From positions 7,873,245 to 7,937,244 of the forward strand of contig CM060849.1 in the NCBI GenBank assembly GCA_030737835.1: a stretch of DNA of 64,000 nucleotides, given 5' to 3'. The notes below the pieces were generated by a model, which searched no databases, was not told the origin of the DNA, and saw only the letters and a program-made list of their open reading frames with translations. Position 1 is the first letter of the stretch, and each line of letters begins with the position of its first letter. Of the stretch, positions 9,389 to 18,371 are shown piece by piece. The position numbers and the translations under genes were made by a program. The stretch comes from Acorus gramineus. Lineage: Eukaryota > Streptophyta > Magnoliopsida > Acorales > Acoraceae.

Positions 9389-10560
9389 ATGGACAATGTA
9401 GAACAACCTAAGACATTAGGTTCCCTGTTTGAGATAAAAGATGACGCTTTGGTGGTCTGGCACCCCTCGTTTTGTAATTCTGATCTTCTGGACAAGCTGC
9501 GGAGTTTGGTCGACCCTCCTAAGGCGTCAATGCCCCATGTGTCTCAAGGACCTGGCAAGGCTTCACGATTTCAAATCCCTACTCGGATTATCGATGACAT
9601 CGGGGAACGTATTCACGTAATCCATGGAATAGAACGATCCGAGTCAATAGCTGTCATCGAAGAACCTGATTTGGAGGACCTTGGAGATTTCGATGACGGC
9701 TTGGGGGTATTTGAGATTTGTGACGATGATGATGATGAAGCAGAGCAAGAAGAGGAGATCTCAAAGAGGTTCGCAGAAAGCCTTCAGCACTTTGATGAGC
9801 AGACGGCAAGCGAGGAGGAAAGGATGGAGGAGTTGAATCTCGGGACCGCCACTGATCCCAAGATCATCTTGATCAGTGCGGAACTAAATCCGAGCGAGCG
9901 AGAAAGTTTGGAGAAGGTGTTGAGGAGCTATTCGGATGTGTTCGCCTGGTCTTACGAAGACATGCCTGGTCTTGACCCTTCATTGGTTGAGCATAGGCTA
10001 GTTCTGGAACCAGATGCCAAACCAATAAAGCAGAAGCTAAGGCGGCTTCATCCGAAGTTGGCCATGAAGGTGAAGGAGGAAGTAGATAAGCTACACCAGG
10101 CAAAGTTTATCAGGGTGGTGCTGTACCCAAAGTGGATAGCCAACATTGTCCCGGTAAGCAAGAAAGATGGCAAAGTCCGTGTGTGTGTAGACTTCCGAGA
10201 TCTCAATCGGGTTTGCCCGAAAGACGATTTCCCTCTTCCACACATTGACATTCTTGTTGACAATACTGCGGGACACGAGATGCTGTCCTTTATGGATGGT
10301 TTCTCGGGTTATAATCAGATCCGTCTAGCAGAAGACGATCAGAAGAAGACATCATTCATCACTCCTTGGGGGACCTACTGCTACGTTGTAATGCCCTTCG
10401 GCCTTAAAAATGCCGGGGCAACGTACCAGCGCGCCATGACCTCGATTTTCCACGACATGATGCACAAATTAATGGAAGTTTACGTGGATGACATCTTGGT
10501 CAAATCTAAGACGCGGGAAGGTCATGCAGGACACTTGAAAGGGTTCTACAGAGGTGTAAA
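9389..10560 (+). pseudogene. Element B reverse transcriptase
   Basis: An acidic N-terminal part is followed by the Ty3 RT fold: PIKQKLRRLHPKLAMKVKEE, VSKKDGKVRVCVDFRDLN, FMDGFSGYNQIRLAEDD, MPFGLKNAGATYQRAM and the catalytic YVDDILVKS (YVDD at 10481-10492). RT copies the element RNA into DNA inside the particle. The start at 9389 is the first ATG after the repeat-rich gap and fits a protein joined to the upstream region by splicing or read-through. Confidence 0.9.
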
Positions 10561-10569
10561 AAATTCAGT

Positions 10570-11260
10570 TTGAAAATGAACCCTAAGAAGTGTAGGTTTG
10601 GAGTGTCATCTGGAAAGCTATTGGGATTCATGATAAGTAAGAGGGGGATTGAAGTCGATCCATCTAAAGCAAGAGCGATCGCTCAAATGCCCCCTCCGAA
10701 AAATTTGAAGGAGCTTAGGGGACTCATCGGTCGGCTGCAGTTTATTCGTCGATTCATTTCACAGCATGCCGAACGGTGTAAACCCTTCTACAAGCTGTTA
10801 AAAGGAGGGACTGAATTCATTTGGGATGACAAGTGTCAACAAGCATTTGATGAACTTAAGAAATACTTACTCAGCCCCCCTGTTCTCTCAGCCCCTGTCC
10901 CTGGGCGTCCGCTACTTCTCTACCTGGCGGCCACTGAAGAAGCTGTTGGCGCGGTGCTCGCACAACACGATGAAGAAGGAAGGAAGGAAAAGGCTATCTA
11001 TTATTTGAGCAAAACTCTGATTGAATATGAGCAGGCCTACCCACTCATGGAAAGGACATGTTTAGCGCTGGTATGGGCCTCTCAGAAATTACGCCACTAT
11101 TTCCTTGCGCACCAAGTAAAGTATCTGGCAAAGATGGATCCGGTAAGGTATCTGTTTGAGAAGCATCAGTGACTGGTCGGCTAGCTCGATGGCAGGTCCA
11201 ACTAAATGAGTTTGACATCACGTATGTCACTCAAAAATCCATCAAGGGACAAGCCATCGC
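10570..11260 (+). pseudogene. Element B RT connection and first RNase H
   Basis: MNPKKCRFGVSSGKLLGFMI, a typical palm-thumb word, opens the stretch. LRGLIGRLQFIRRFIS, FIWDDKCQQAFDELKKYL and an RNase H-like fold with IYYLSKTLIEYEQAYPLMER and LVWASQKLRHYFLAH follow. The domain degrades the RNA strand during copying. It runs toward the QVQLNEFDITYV connector seen before the second RNase H. Confidence 0.85.
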
Positions 11261-11359
11261 CGACCACCTTGCTCACCTCCCACTGCCGGATTATGAGCCT
11301 GTCAGGACGGATTTCCCTGACGAAGAGTTGTTTGCATTAGTTGAGAAGATGACCGCAAG

Positions 11360-11765
11360 ACATGGACATTGTATTTTGATGGAGCGGTCAATCAGAAAGG
11401 AAGAGGAATTGGAATTGCCTTGCTCTCCCCTGAAGGTGTCATCATCCCGCGCGCTTTTCAACTTACTTTTAATGCTACTAACAATATTGCGGAGTATGAA
11501 GCATTGATTGCAGGTTTAAAGTCAGCCCTAGCTCTTGGAGTTCGCCATCTAAAGATTGTTGGAGATTCACTCTTAGTGATTCGCCAAACTTTGAAGAAGT
11601 GCCAGATGAGAGACCCGAAACTCAAGCCCTACAGAGAACTGACTATTATCCTGTTGCGCCAGTTTCAAGAAGTGATCCACATTTTCACGCCTCGAGCCGG
11701 CAACATCCTCGCCGATGCCTTGGCCTCGTTGGCCTCCTCACTCACCCTCCCGATATCCAAAAAGG
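11360..11765 (+). pseudogene. Element B second (archaeal-type) RNase H
   Basis: YFDGAVNQKGRGIGIALLSP, NNIAEYEALIAGLKSALALG, KIVGDSLLVIRQ and NILADALASLASSL give the D-E-D-D acidic set of an archaeal-type RNase H1. A second RNase H placed between the normal RNase H and integrase is the diagnostic feature of the Tat lineage, so this stretch fixes the family of element B. Confidence 0.92.
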
Positions 11766-11799
11766 CGGAGACTGTCATCGTCCAAAGACTAGAAACTCC

Positions 11800-13192
11800 G
11801 GCCACTGACCTTCGAGACTGCAAGATTCAAGACCTAATGGAGCAGCAAGAGAAGAAAGATGAGATTCTTAAGTCTGTTGGGATTTCCGCAATAGATTTGG
11901 AGGAACCTGATGATGGAAATCCTTGGTTCTTCGACATCAAGAACTACCTTGAAGATGGCTCCTTTCCGGAGTACGCCACCAGTGATGATCGAAAAGCTGT
12001 TAAAAGAATGGCGACCAAATATTGTCTTCGAGGAGGCATTCTCTTTCGCATGTCCTTCAATGGAGAGTTGTTGAGATGCTTGGAAGATGAAGAGGCATTC
12101 ACTATTGTGAAAGAGGCACATTCCGGAGTTTGTGGAGGCCATGTGAATTCACAGATGCTCGCAAAGAAAGTTCTAAGGATGGGTTACTATTGGCCCACAA
12201 TGGAGGGGATTGCCACAAGTTCGTCAGACGGTGTGTTCAGTGCCAGACCCATGCCAATAAGATCCATGCACCTGCCTCCGCATTGCATGACCTCTCCTTG
12301 GCCTTTCTCCATGTGGGCTCTTGACATCATCGGCCCCTTTAGGGATACAGTTGAAAACACCAGTCAGAAAGCCTTCATCCTCACTGCCACAGAATACTTC
12401 ACCAAATGGGCCGAGGCTGAGTCGTACATAGTGATCAAGAGTTCTACTCTTGTTCGCTTCGTTCGTACTCATATCCTCGCACGATTTGGCGCTCCGAAGG
12501 TAATCATTACTGACAATGGTCCTCAGTTCATTTCTCAGGAATTTCAAGACCTCTGCAACAAGCACCACATTGAGCTGCATCACTCCACCCCATATTATCC
12601 CCAAGGGAATGGACAAGCGGAGGCTACGAACAAGACTCTCCTGAAGATCATCAAAAAGACCGTGGAGACGCATAAGGCTACCGATTGGCCGGACAAGCTA
12701 GTTGATGCACTTTGGGCTTATCGCACCTCCATCAGGACCCCCACAGGTCAGACTCCTTACTCCCTTACTTTTGGGATGGAGGCGGTGGTTCCCTATGAAG
12801 TGCTTATCCCGTCTTTGAGAGTGGAGTTGGACAAGGATTTACAACCCGAGGATAGGAGGGAAGCGCTCCTTCTACAACTTGAACTATTAGATGAGAAAAG
12901 GTTGCGAGCAGCCGAACACGCCCAAATTTACCAAAGGAGAATGTCCAGAGCCTTCCAGAAAAAGGTAATTGAAAGAAAGTTCCAAGTTGGGGAAATGGTG
13001 CTCAAGCAGCTCATGCCTTCTCGACAACCACACCCGAGAGGAAAACTGCAACCAATTTGGGAAGGACCTTATGTAATCACCCATGCCTATTCCGGGAATG
13101 CTTATCGCTTGGTGAACGCCGAAGGGGACGAGGTCTCAGGTACATGGAATGCACTATTTGAAAAAATTCTATGCTTAATACTTGATGTTTGA
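11800..13192 (+). pseudogene. Element B integrase
   Basis: A zinc-binding N-terminus (HSGVCGGHVNSQMLAKKVLR...YYWPTM) precedes the catalytic core, which shows D, D and E in ALDIIGPF, IITDNGPQFIS and NGQAEATNKTLLK. ALWAYRTSIRTPTGQTPYSL and a C-terminal DNA-binding part (FQVGEMVLKQLMPSRQPHP, WEGPYVITHAY) follow. No chromodomain is present, as expected for Tat. The sequence ends near FEKILCLILDV, and no env-like frame follows it. Confidence 0.9.
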
Positions 13193-14469
13193 GAAATTTT
13201 ACCATTACTTACTGTGAATCCTAGTATCTATGCCTGATGATATGATTTGATAGCCTTAAGGATAGCATGTGTTTTATATAGACTCATACTCACCGCTCTT
13301 ACCACTGTCATCACACTTATCCAGTTTAAGACCTGGTTCACTGATAGATAAAAAGATCGCCCACAACATTAGACTGGGGCAATTTGTAATTGTCATTCTT
13401 TTGTTTGTATTTTAACTCGTGTTGCCTATGATCCATGAAAATACCTTAGTCTTGGCGCATGTCCCAAAAGAGCTGGCTCTGGCACTGTCGATGCTTCCAA
13501 GGAGAAGGTAAAAAACAGAAATACCCTCCAAAATAGGGCAAGTTGGCCATTATAAAAAAAAAAAAAAAAAAAAGAGGATAAAGTGGGTATCCAATGCGGG
13601 CCTGCGTCCTCCACCCTTTAATATATAAAAAAAAAAAAAAAAGAAGCAGTAAAGAAGAAAGCTGGGGGGACCAAGTGACTTAGGACATGTGCTAGGACTG
13701 GGGCAATTTTTTAGTTGGTTCAAGGAGGACACTACTCTCACCCCCATTCATTCACTTCCCCCCTTTTTGTGACAAGATATGAATTAAACCAGTTCTTTTG
13801 GGTCAAGTGAAATTTTCGGTCTAGAGGTGAGCCACTTCTTAAACTGCTACCACGCACTGCACATGAGTCTACTTAAAACCTTGTTCATCTAAAAGTCAGT
13901 CTTTGAATGTTATCCTGGCACATTTATGGAGTTCTCAGTACATTTTGGTAACATGATCAAGCATACAAGAACTTCCAGACTTGGGAACTATCCCCATCGA
14001 CAAAACCACGCAAGGCATCCTTGATATGGCAAACAGTTGATCACCATAAGTCCTTTCAATGACTGGTAAGCATGTGAATAATCTCTCATTGCTGGCATCA
14101 AGGTCAAGATAGCACCATGCATCATCAGGTTTGTTTCTCCATAACCCATTACCCCCAATTTTATCATTATTTGGGCCCTTGACAAATTAACAAGGAGAAA
14201 TAAAAAAAAATGAGCAGGGGCCCAAACGGAACAGATATGATCATTTGGTCTAGTCTCTTAAGTTGTTTTGTAGGGCCTAGGAGAAGCAAGAAGGGAACGG
14301 ACGAATGAACAGTCATTAAACAAGTGGACAGAACTTGCGTGGTCCCCCTAGATGGATATCGATTCAAAAGGGTCCAGAAGAAAGAAGAGCAGAACGAGAA
14401 CACAAAGAGAACCAAAAAAAAAAAAAACCAAACAAGACTGGACACATGCTTCTAGACGAGTCTTGGTGC

Positions 14470-14800
14470 GAACGTCGACTTAGACAATCCAGATGGTGAA
14501 CGTCGATGGGGACGAACCTGGCGATGAACGTCGACCAAGACAACTCCTCGTGGAACGTCGACTTAGACAATCCAGATGGTGAACGTCGATGGGGACGAAC
14601 CTGGCGATGAACGTCGACCAAGACAACTCCTCGTGGAACGTCGATGGGGACAAGCCTGGCGTAGAACGTCGAAGGGGACAATCCTGGTCGTGAATGTCGA
14701 CTGAGACAACTCTGCGTGGAACGTCAACTATGACAATCTTGACAGTGAACGTCGATTTGGACAATCCTGGTAGTGAACGTCGACTGGAACAATCCTTAAG
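14470..14800 (+). repeat. Array 3 in the 3' tail of B: 27-28-bp tandem repeats
   Basis: About twelve copies of a 27-28-bp unit start GAACGTCGA and often contain GTCGACTTAGACAATCC. Higher-order pairs recur, for example the block at 14470-14550 is repeated at 14553-14635. The core matches the monomers of arrays 1 and 2 in the LTRs in the same orientation. Confidence 0.9.
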
Positions 14801-14957
14801 CATACCGTCAGGTTGGGCAATCTACTTACGATGCGATCAGTAGTCAAGCCACGTTTAAAGCCCGCGTAGGTATGTCCAATCCCTCACATATATATGTACA
14901 TATATATATATATCTAAATAAGCATATACATGGTTTAGATTTGTATAGTTCGGCTTT

Positions 14958-15345
14958 ATGAGCATCTTTGAACATTTTGTTGCACATATCTCAAGCAGAT
15001 TTTGGACACGTTTTCATATTTTGGGCATTTTTTTGGGTGTTATATTACATATATCAATTGGTGTCCTGGTTTTCTGTGCTTTCTTTGCATTTGGGCATCT
15101 TTGGGCCTTTTATTGCATATATCTTGAGTGGGTCTTGCATATACTTTGGTCGTTTTGGGTGTTATATCACATATATAAATGGATGTTCTGATTTTCTGCA
15201 CTGTCCCTATGTTTTGAGCACCTTTTGGGCATTCTATTGCATAATTCTCAAATCAAATTTTTGGCACATCTTTAGATTTTGGGCATCTATAAGCATTTTT
15301 ATTGTATATGTCATTAGCATATCGATACATTTTCAGGATTTTCAT
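14958..15345 (+). repeat. T-rich imperfect repeats in the 3' tail of B
   Basis: Words such as TTTTGGGCAT, GGTGTTATATTACATATAT and TTTTCTGTGCT return at roughly 120-140-bp spacing about three times. Two overlapping open frames cross the block and give strongly hydrophobic peptides. I read them as low-complexity shadows rather than a membrane protein, because their sequence follows the DNA repeat. Confidence 0.6.
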
Positions 15346-15790
15346 TAGGGCTACGGCACTTAAACCTGGGCATTTTGTCTCTCAGTACATGCAAGTCAGG
15401 ATTGATTCCCCATAGTCCAATTTTCTTTGAGTTATCAATAAAATGATCCTTCTCCAATTATTCGAAAGTGTCCCCTTTTTATTTCTGTCATGATATCCCC
15501 CTGTTTGCTGAGTTGCAACGCACGGTAGGCACAGGGAATCCAACGCCGGGCTGCAGTACACGAAGGCTAGGAACCCCAACCGAGGGTTGGATCACTCATT
15601 GACATTTAGATCAAATATTTCCTTCTCCCTTCAATGATCATTTCATTAATGGATCATAAGAAAATTGCTTCCATGTTTATCTCCTGACTTGTATTTACCA
15701 GAAAACAATGCCTGATGGTTAAACCGATCAAAATGAGGTCTCTCTTCTTATCCTCGAATGGCGCTTCAAGCTTCACTTGAAACACCATCC

Positions 15791-15803
15791 GAGGAGGGGC
15801 AAT
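15791..15803 (+). other. Element B polypurine tract
   Basis: GAGGAGGGGCAAT lies directly before the TG of the 3' LTR. A purine run here primes plus-strand DNA synthesis in LTR elements. Confidence 0.75.
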
Positions 15804-18093
15804 TGTAGATACCCCATTTTGATCGGTCAGAACTGTAAAACACTTATCATTTGCGACATCTTAGTTTGCAGGTTTAAACCCCGATGATCTTCTCTGAGTC
15901 AAAATAGTCACTCGAGTGGGAAAAGGGAAGAAAAGAAAGCATGAGCGCAACAAGTTCTTAAAGGAAAGCTCAAGAAAAGCAGTACCATCGCCCAGAACGG
16001 TTAAGCCTTGGGTTGTTGTACAAGACATGAAAATCTCTCTGGTGACTAAGACAAGCGACCACCCACCCGTCGTACTGGACGACCTTTCTGAGGACTGTCG
16101 ACTTCGACGATCTCTGAAAGGATTGTCGAACTGGACGATCTTTCTGAGGATCGTCGACTTCGACGATCTCTGAAAGGATTGTCGAACTGGACGATCCTTC
16201 TGAGGATCGTCGACTTCGACGATCTCTGAAAGGATTGTCGAACTGGACGATCCTTCTGAGGATCGTCGACTTCGACGACCTCTGAAAGGATTGTCGAACT
16301 GGACGATCCTTTTGAGGATCGTCGAGTTCGACGATCTTTGGAGGGATTGTCGACCTCGACGATGGGATGATGGATCGTCGAAAATACTGGGATAAGTTCA
16401 GCTCGGAAAGGACGGCATGGCTCGATTTTTTTCGCCTCTCCACCGACGTCAGCCACTTCGGGCGAACGTGGGAACGTCGTGGGGCACTCATGACCTCCCC
16501 AAACAGGTGTCAAGGAAGTGGTGGCTCTTTTTGGCTATAAAAGGAGGCAATGGGAGGCATGAAGAGAAGGAGGAGGCACCATCTTTACCCACCATTTACT
16601 CTCCAAAGCCTCTCCTAGCCACCCCACTCGAGACCAGCGACCTTTCACCACTCTACACCCTCCATTTCCGAGCACCACCACCCCCTACACCAGCAGCCAC
16701 CCCCAAACAACCACCCACCACTCTCACCTACCACCTAACCCCTCCCATTCCTCTCCAAAAGCCACCCATCCGAACCCACCTTGTTCTTTATCACCAACAG
16801 CCCTCTCAACACTCTCCACCCTCCGTTTCCGAGCACCACCACCCCCTACGCCGGCAGCCACTCCAAACAACCACCCATCACACTTCCCCACCCTCACTTC
16901 CCTTCCTTTTCTTTTTTTTTTTCTTCTTTTTTTTTTTTTACTTAAGAGAACTTGTATAACATATCATTTCCTAAAAGAACTTGTATAAGGTTGTAACAAA
17001 CTTACTAAATCTAATAAATATAAGTTTAATCAAAGTTGAGAGTGTTGGAGTACATCATTGGACTTTTATCAGTTCTTTTGGAAACTATACGCAGCTGGCG
17101 GACGACCCTAACTTGGATCGTTGGTCAGTTGGTCCAGGGACCATTTGAACACTCCCCTTTGCAAGTTTGGGTACCCCCCCAAGGACTACTAACCCCTTTT
17201 GTTTTATTCTGTTTACTTTATTTGTCATTTACTGCTTTATATGTTTGTTATTACCCTTTTATATACTGTTTATATGCTGTTTTTTTTTTTTCTCAGTTTC
17301 TTGTTAACATAAAGCCTCCCACTAATTTTGTTAAATTTTTCTTGGAGTTTACCCTTGACAATCCCCCCTGGCTCGTCGAACTCGACAATCCCCCCTGGCT
17401 CGTCGAACTCGACAATCCCCCCTTGGCTCGTCGAACTCGACAATCCCCCCTGGCTCGTCGAACTCGACGATCCCCCCTGGCTCGTCGAATTCGACAATCC
17501 CCCCTTGGCTCGTCGAACTCGACAATCCACCCTGGCTTGTCGAACTCGACAATCCCCCCTGGCTCGTCAAACCCGACAATCCCCCTTTAACTCGTCAAAC
17601 CCGACAACCCCTCTTTAACTCGTCGAACCCGACAATCCACCCCTAGTTTATCAATCTCGACAACTCCCCTGTGGCTCGTCGAGACCAACAATCCCTTCTG
17701 GTTCATCAAGCCCTATAGTTCACCTCCAGTCTATTGACCAGAAAGAACACCTTTTTTATCCCATTTACCAACCTTGCACAAAAAAAAAAGTATCTTTCTC
17801 TCTCTTTGGGTTTGCAGGATCAATCTGAGCTTAAACACCTCAAGGCACGGCCGGCCGTGATCCTTGAGAGGAGAACCCGCATCCCTCGTTGAAGGCGAGT
17901 AATAACAGAAGAAATATTCTTTTCTTGCTTTTAAGGAAAAGCAAGTGGCGATCACACCAACGTCCCTGGAAGCGGTCGGGCAACCTTGGACGATCCATCA
18001 AGTGGTGATTCGAAGCGCCGTGCGCGTAACGGAACCAAACTTGAAGGAACCCGGATTCACGACCACACCTGCGTCAAAAATCCAACACCGACA
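15804..18093 (+). repeat. Element B 3' LTR (2290 bp)
   Basis: It matches the 5' LTR along its whole length, from TGTAGATACCCC to AACACCGACA. The order is the same: 56-bp array (16069-16389, unit starts at 16097, 16153, 16209, 16265, 16321, 16377), TATA box (16536-16542) and 27-bp array (17353-17710). The LTRs differ by scattered substitutions, some of them inside the repeat arrays. Confidence 0.95.
16536..16542 (+). promoter_or_regulatory. TATA box of the element B 3' LTR
   Basis: TATAAAA in the context TGGCTATAAAAGGAGGC corresponds to the box at 1052. It could in principle start transcripts that read outward into element A. Confidence 0.7.
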
Positions 18094-18098
18094 GTTAC
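18094..18098. repeat. Target-site duplication of element B, right copy (GTTAC)
   Basis: GTTAC follows the final CA of the 3' LTR and matches 315-319. After it the integrase tail of element A continues. Confidence 0.95.
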
Positions 18099-18322
18099 GT
18101 CCACGATCCTGCTCACGTTATTCCGTTCGAGCCGCTCGTCTTCGAGCCAGACTTGTCATTCGTGGAGCAGCCGATCGAGATCCTGGACCGACGCGAGAAG
18201 AGGCTCCGCACCAAGACCGTCCAGCTGGTTAAGGTGCGATGGCAGCACCGTTCTGGTGCCGAGGCCACTTGGGAGCGCGAGGACGCCATGCGTGGCGCAT
18301 ATCCACATCTTTTCCCTTCCTA
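18094..18322 (+). pseudogene. Element A integrase end with chromodomain-like tail, second piece
   Basis: The frame gives the last part of a Tekay-type polyprotein. EQPIEILDRREKRLRTKTVQ leads to VQLVKVRWQHRSGAEATWE and ends in AYPHLFPS. The words VRW and EATWE..D.MR..YP.LF are the typical chromodomain-like end of plant chromoviruses, which is thought to guide integration by binding histone marks. The frame closes about 50 bp before the 3' LTR, with the polypurine tract in between. Confidence 0.9.
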
Positions 18323-18358
18323 GATGTTTTTGTATTAATTTTGTGGACAAAATTTCCT

Positions 18359-18371
18359 AAGGGGGGAAGAA
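18359..18371 (+). other. Element A polypurine tract
   Basis: AAGGGGGGAAGAA lies directly before the TG of the LTR at 18372. The corresponding tract in element C is AAGAGGGAGAGAA at 49601-49613. Confidence 0.8.

Larger units (their letters stand above)
13193..15803 (+). other. Element B long 3' untranslated region
   Basis: About 2.6 kb without a credible gene separates integrase from the 3' LTR. It holds A-runs (13554-13573, 13628-13642), array 3 (14470-14800), a TA-rich patch near 14890-14915, a T-rich repeat block (14958-15345) and the polypurine tract. Long, variable 3' tails rich in tandem repeats are known for Tat/Ogre elements. Confidence 0.8.
320..18093 (+). mobile_element. Element B: Tat-type Ty3/Gypsy retrotransposon, almost complete, 17.8 kb
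   Basis: Element B has two LTRs (320-2634 and 15804-18093), a primer site, a long leader, gag, three protease-like modules, a G-patch, RT, RNase H, a second RNase H, integrase, a 2.6-kb non-coding tail and a polypurine tract. The second RNase H before integrase and the lack of a chromodomain are known marks of the Tat lineage, which includes Ogre and Retand. Both ends carry the GTTAC duplication, so the copy is structurally whole. Its coding region has a handful of breaks. In the first roughly 270 bases the two LTRs differ at about six positions. That suggests insertion of the order of a million years ago if a grass-like substitution rate holds. Confidence 0.93.

Noticed and set aside
14958-15348. 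Hydrophobic open frames in the 3' tail of element B as a possible env-like protein
   Set aside because: The peptides mirror the T-rich DNA repeat, there is no signal peptide with cleavage-site pattern or glycosylation cluster, and the two frames overlap.
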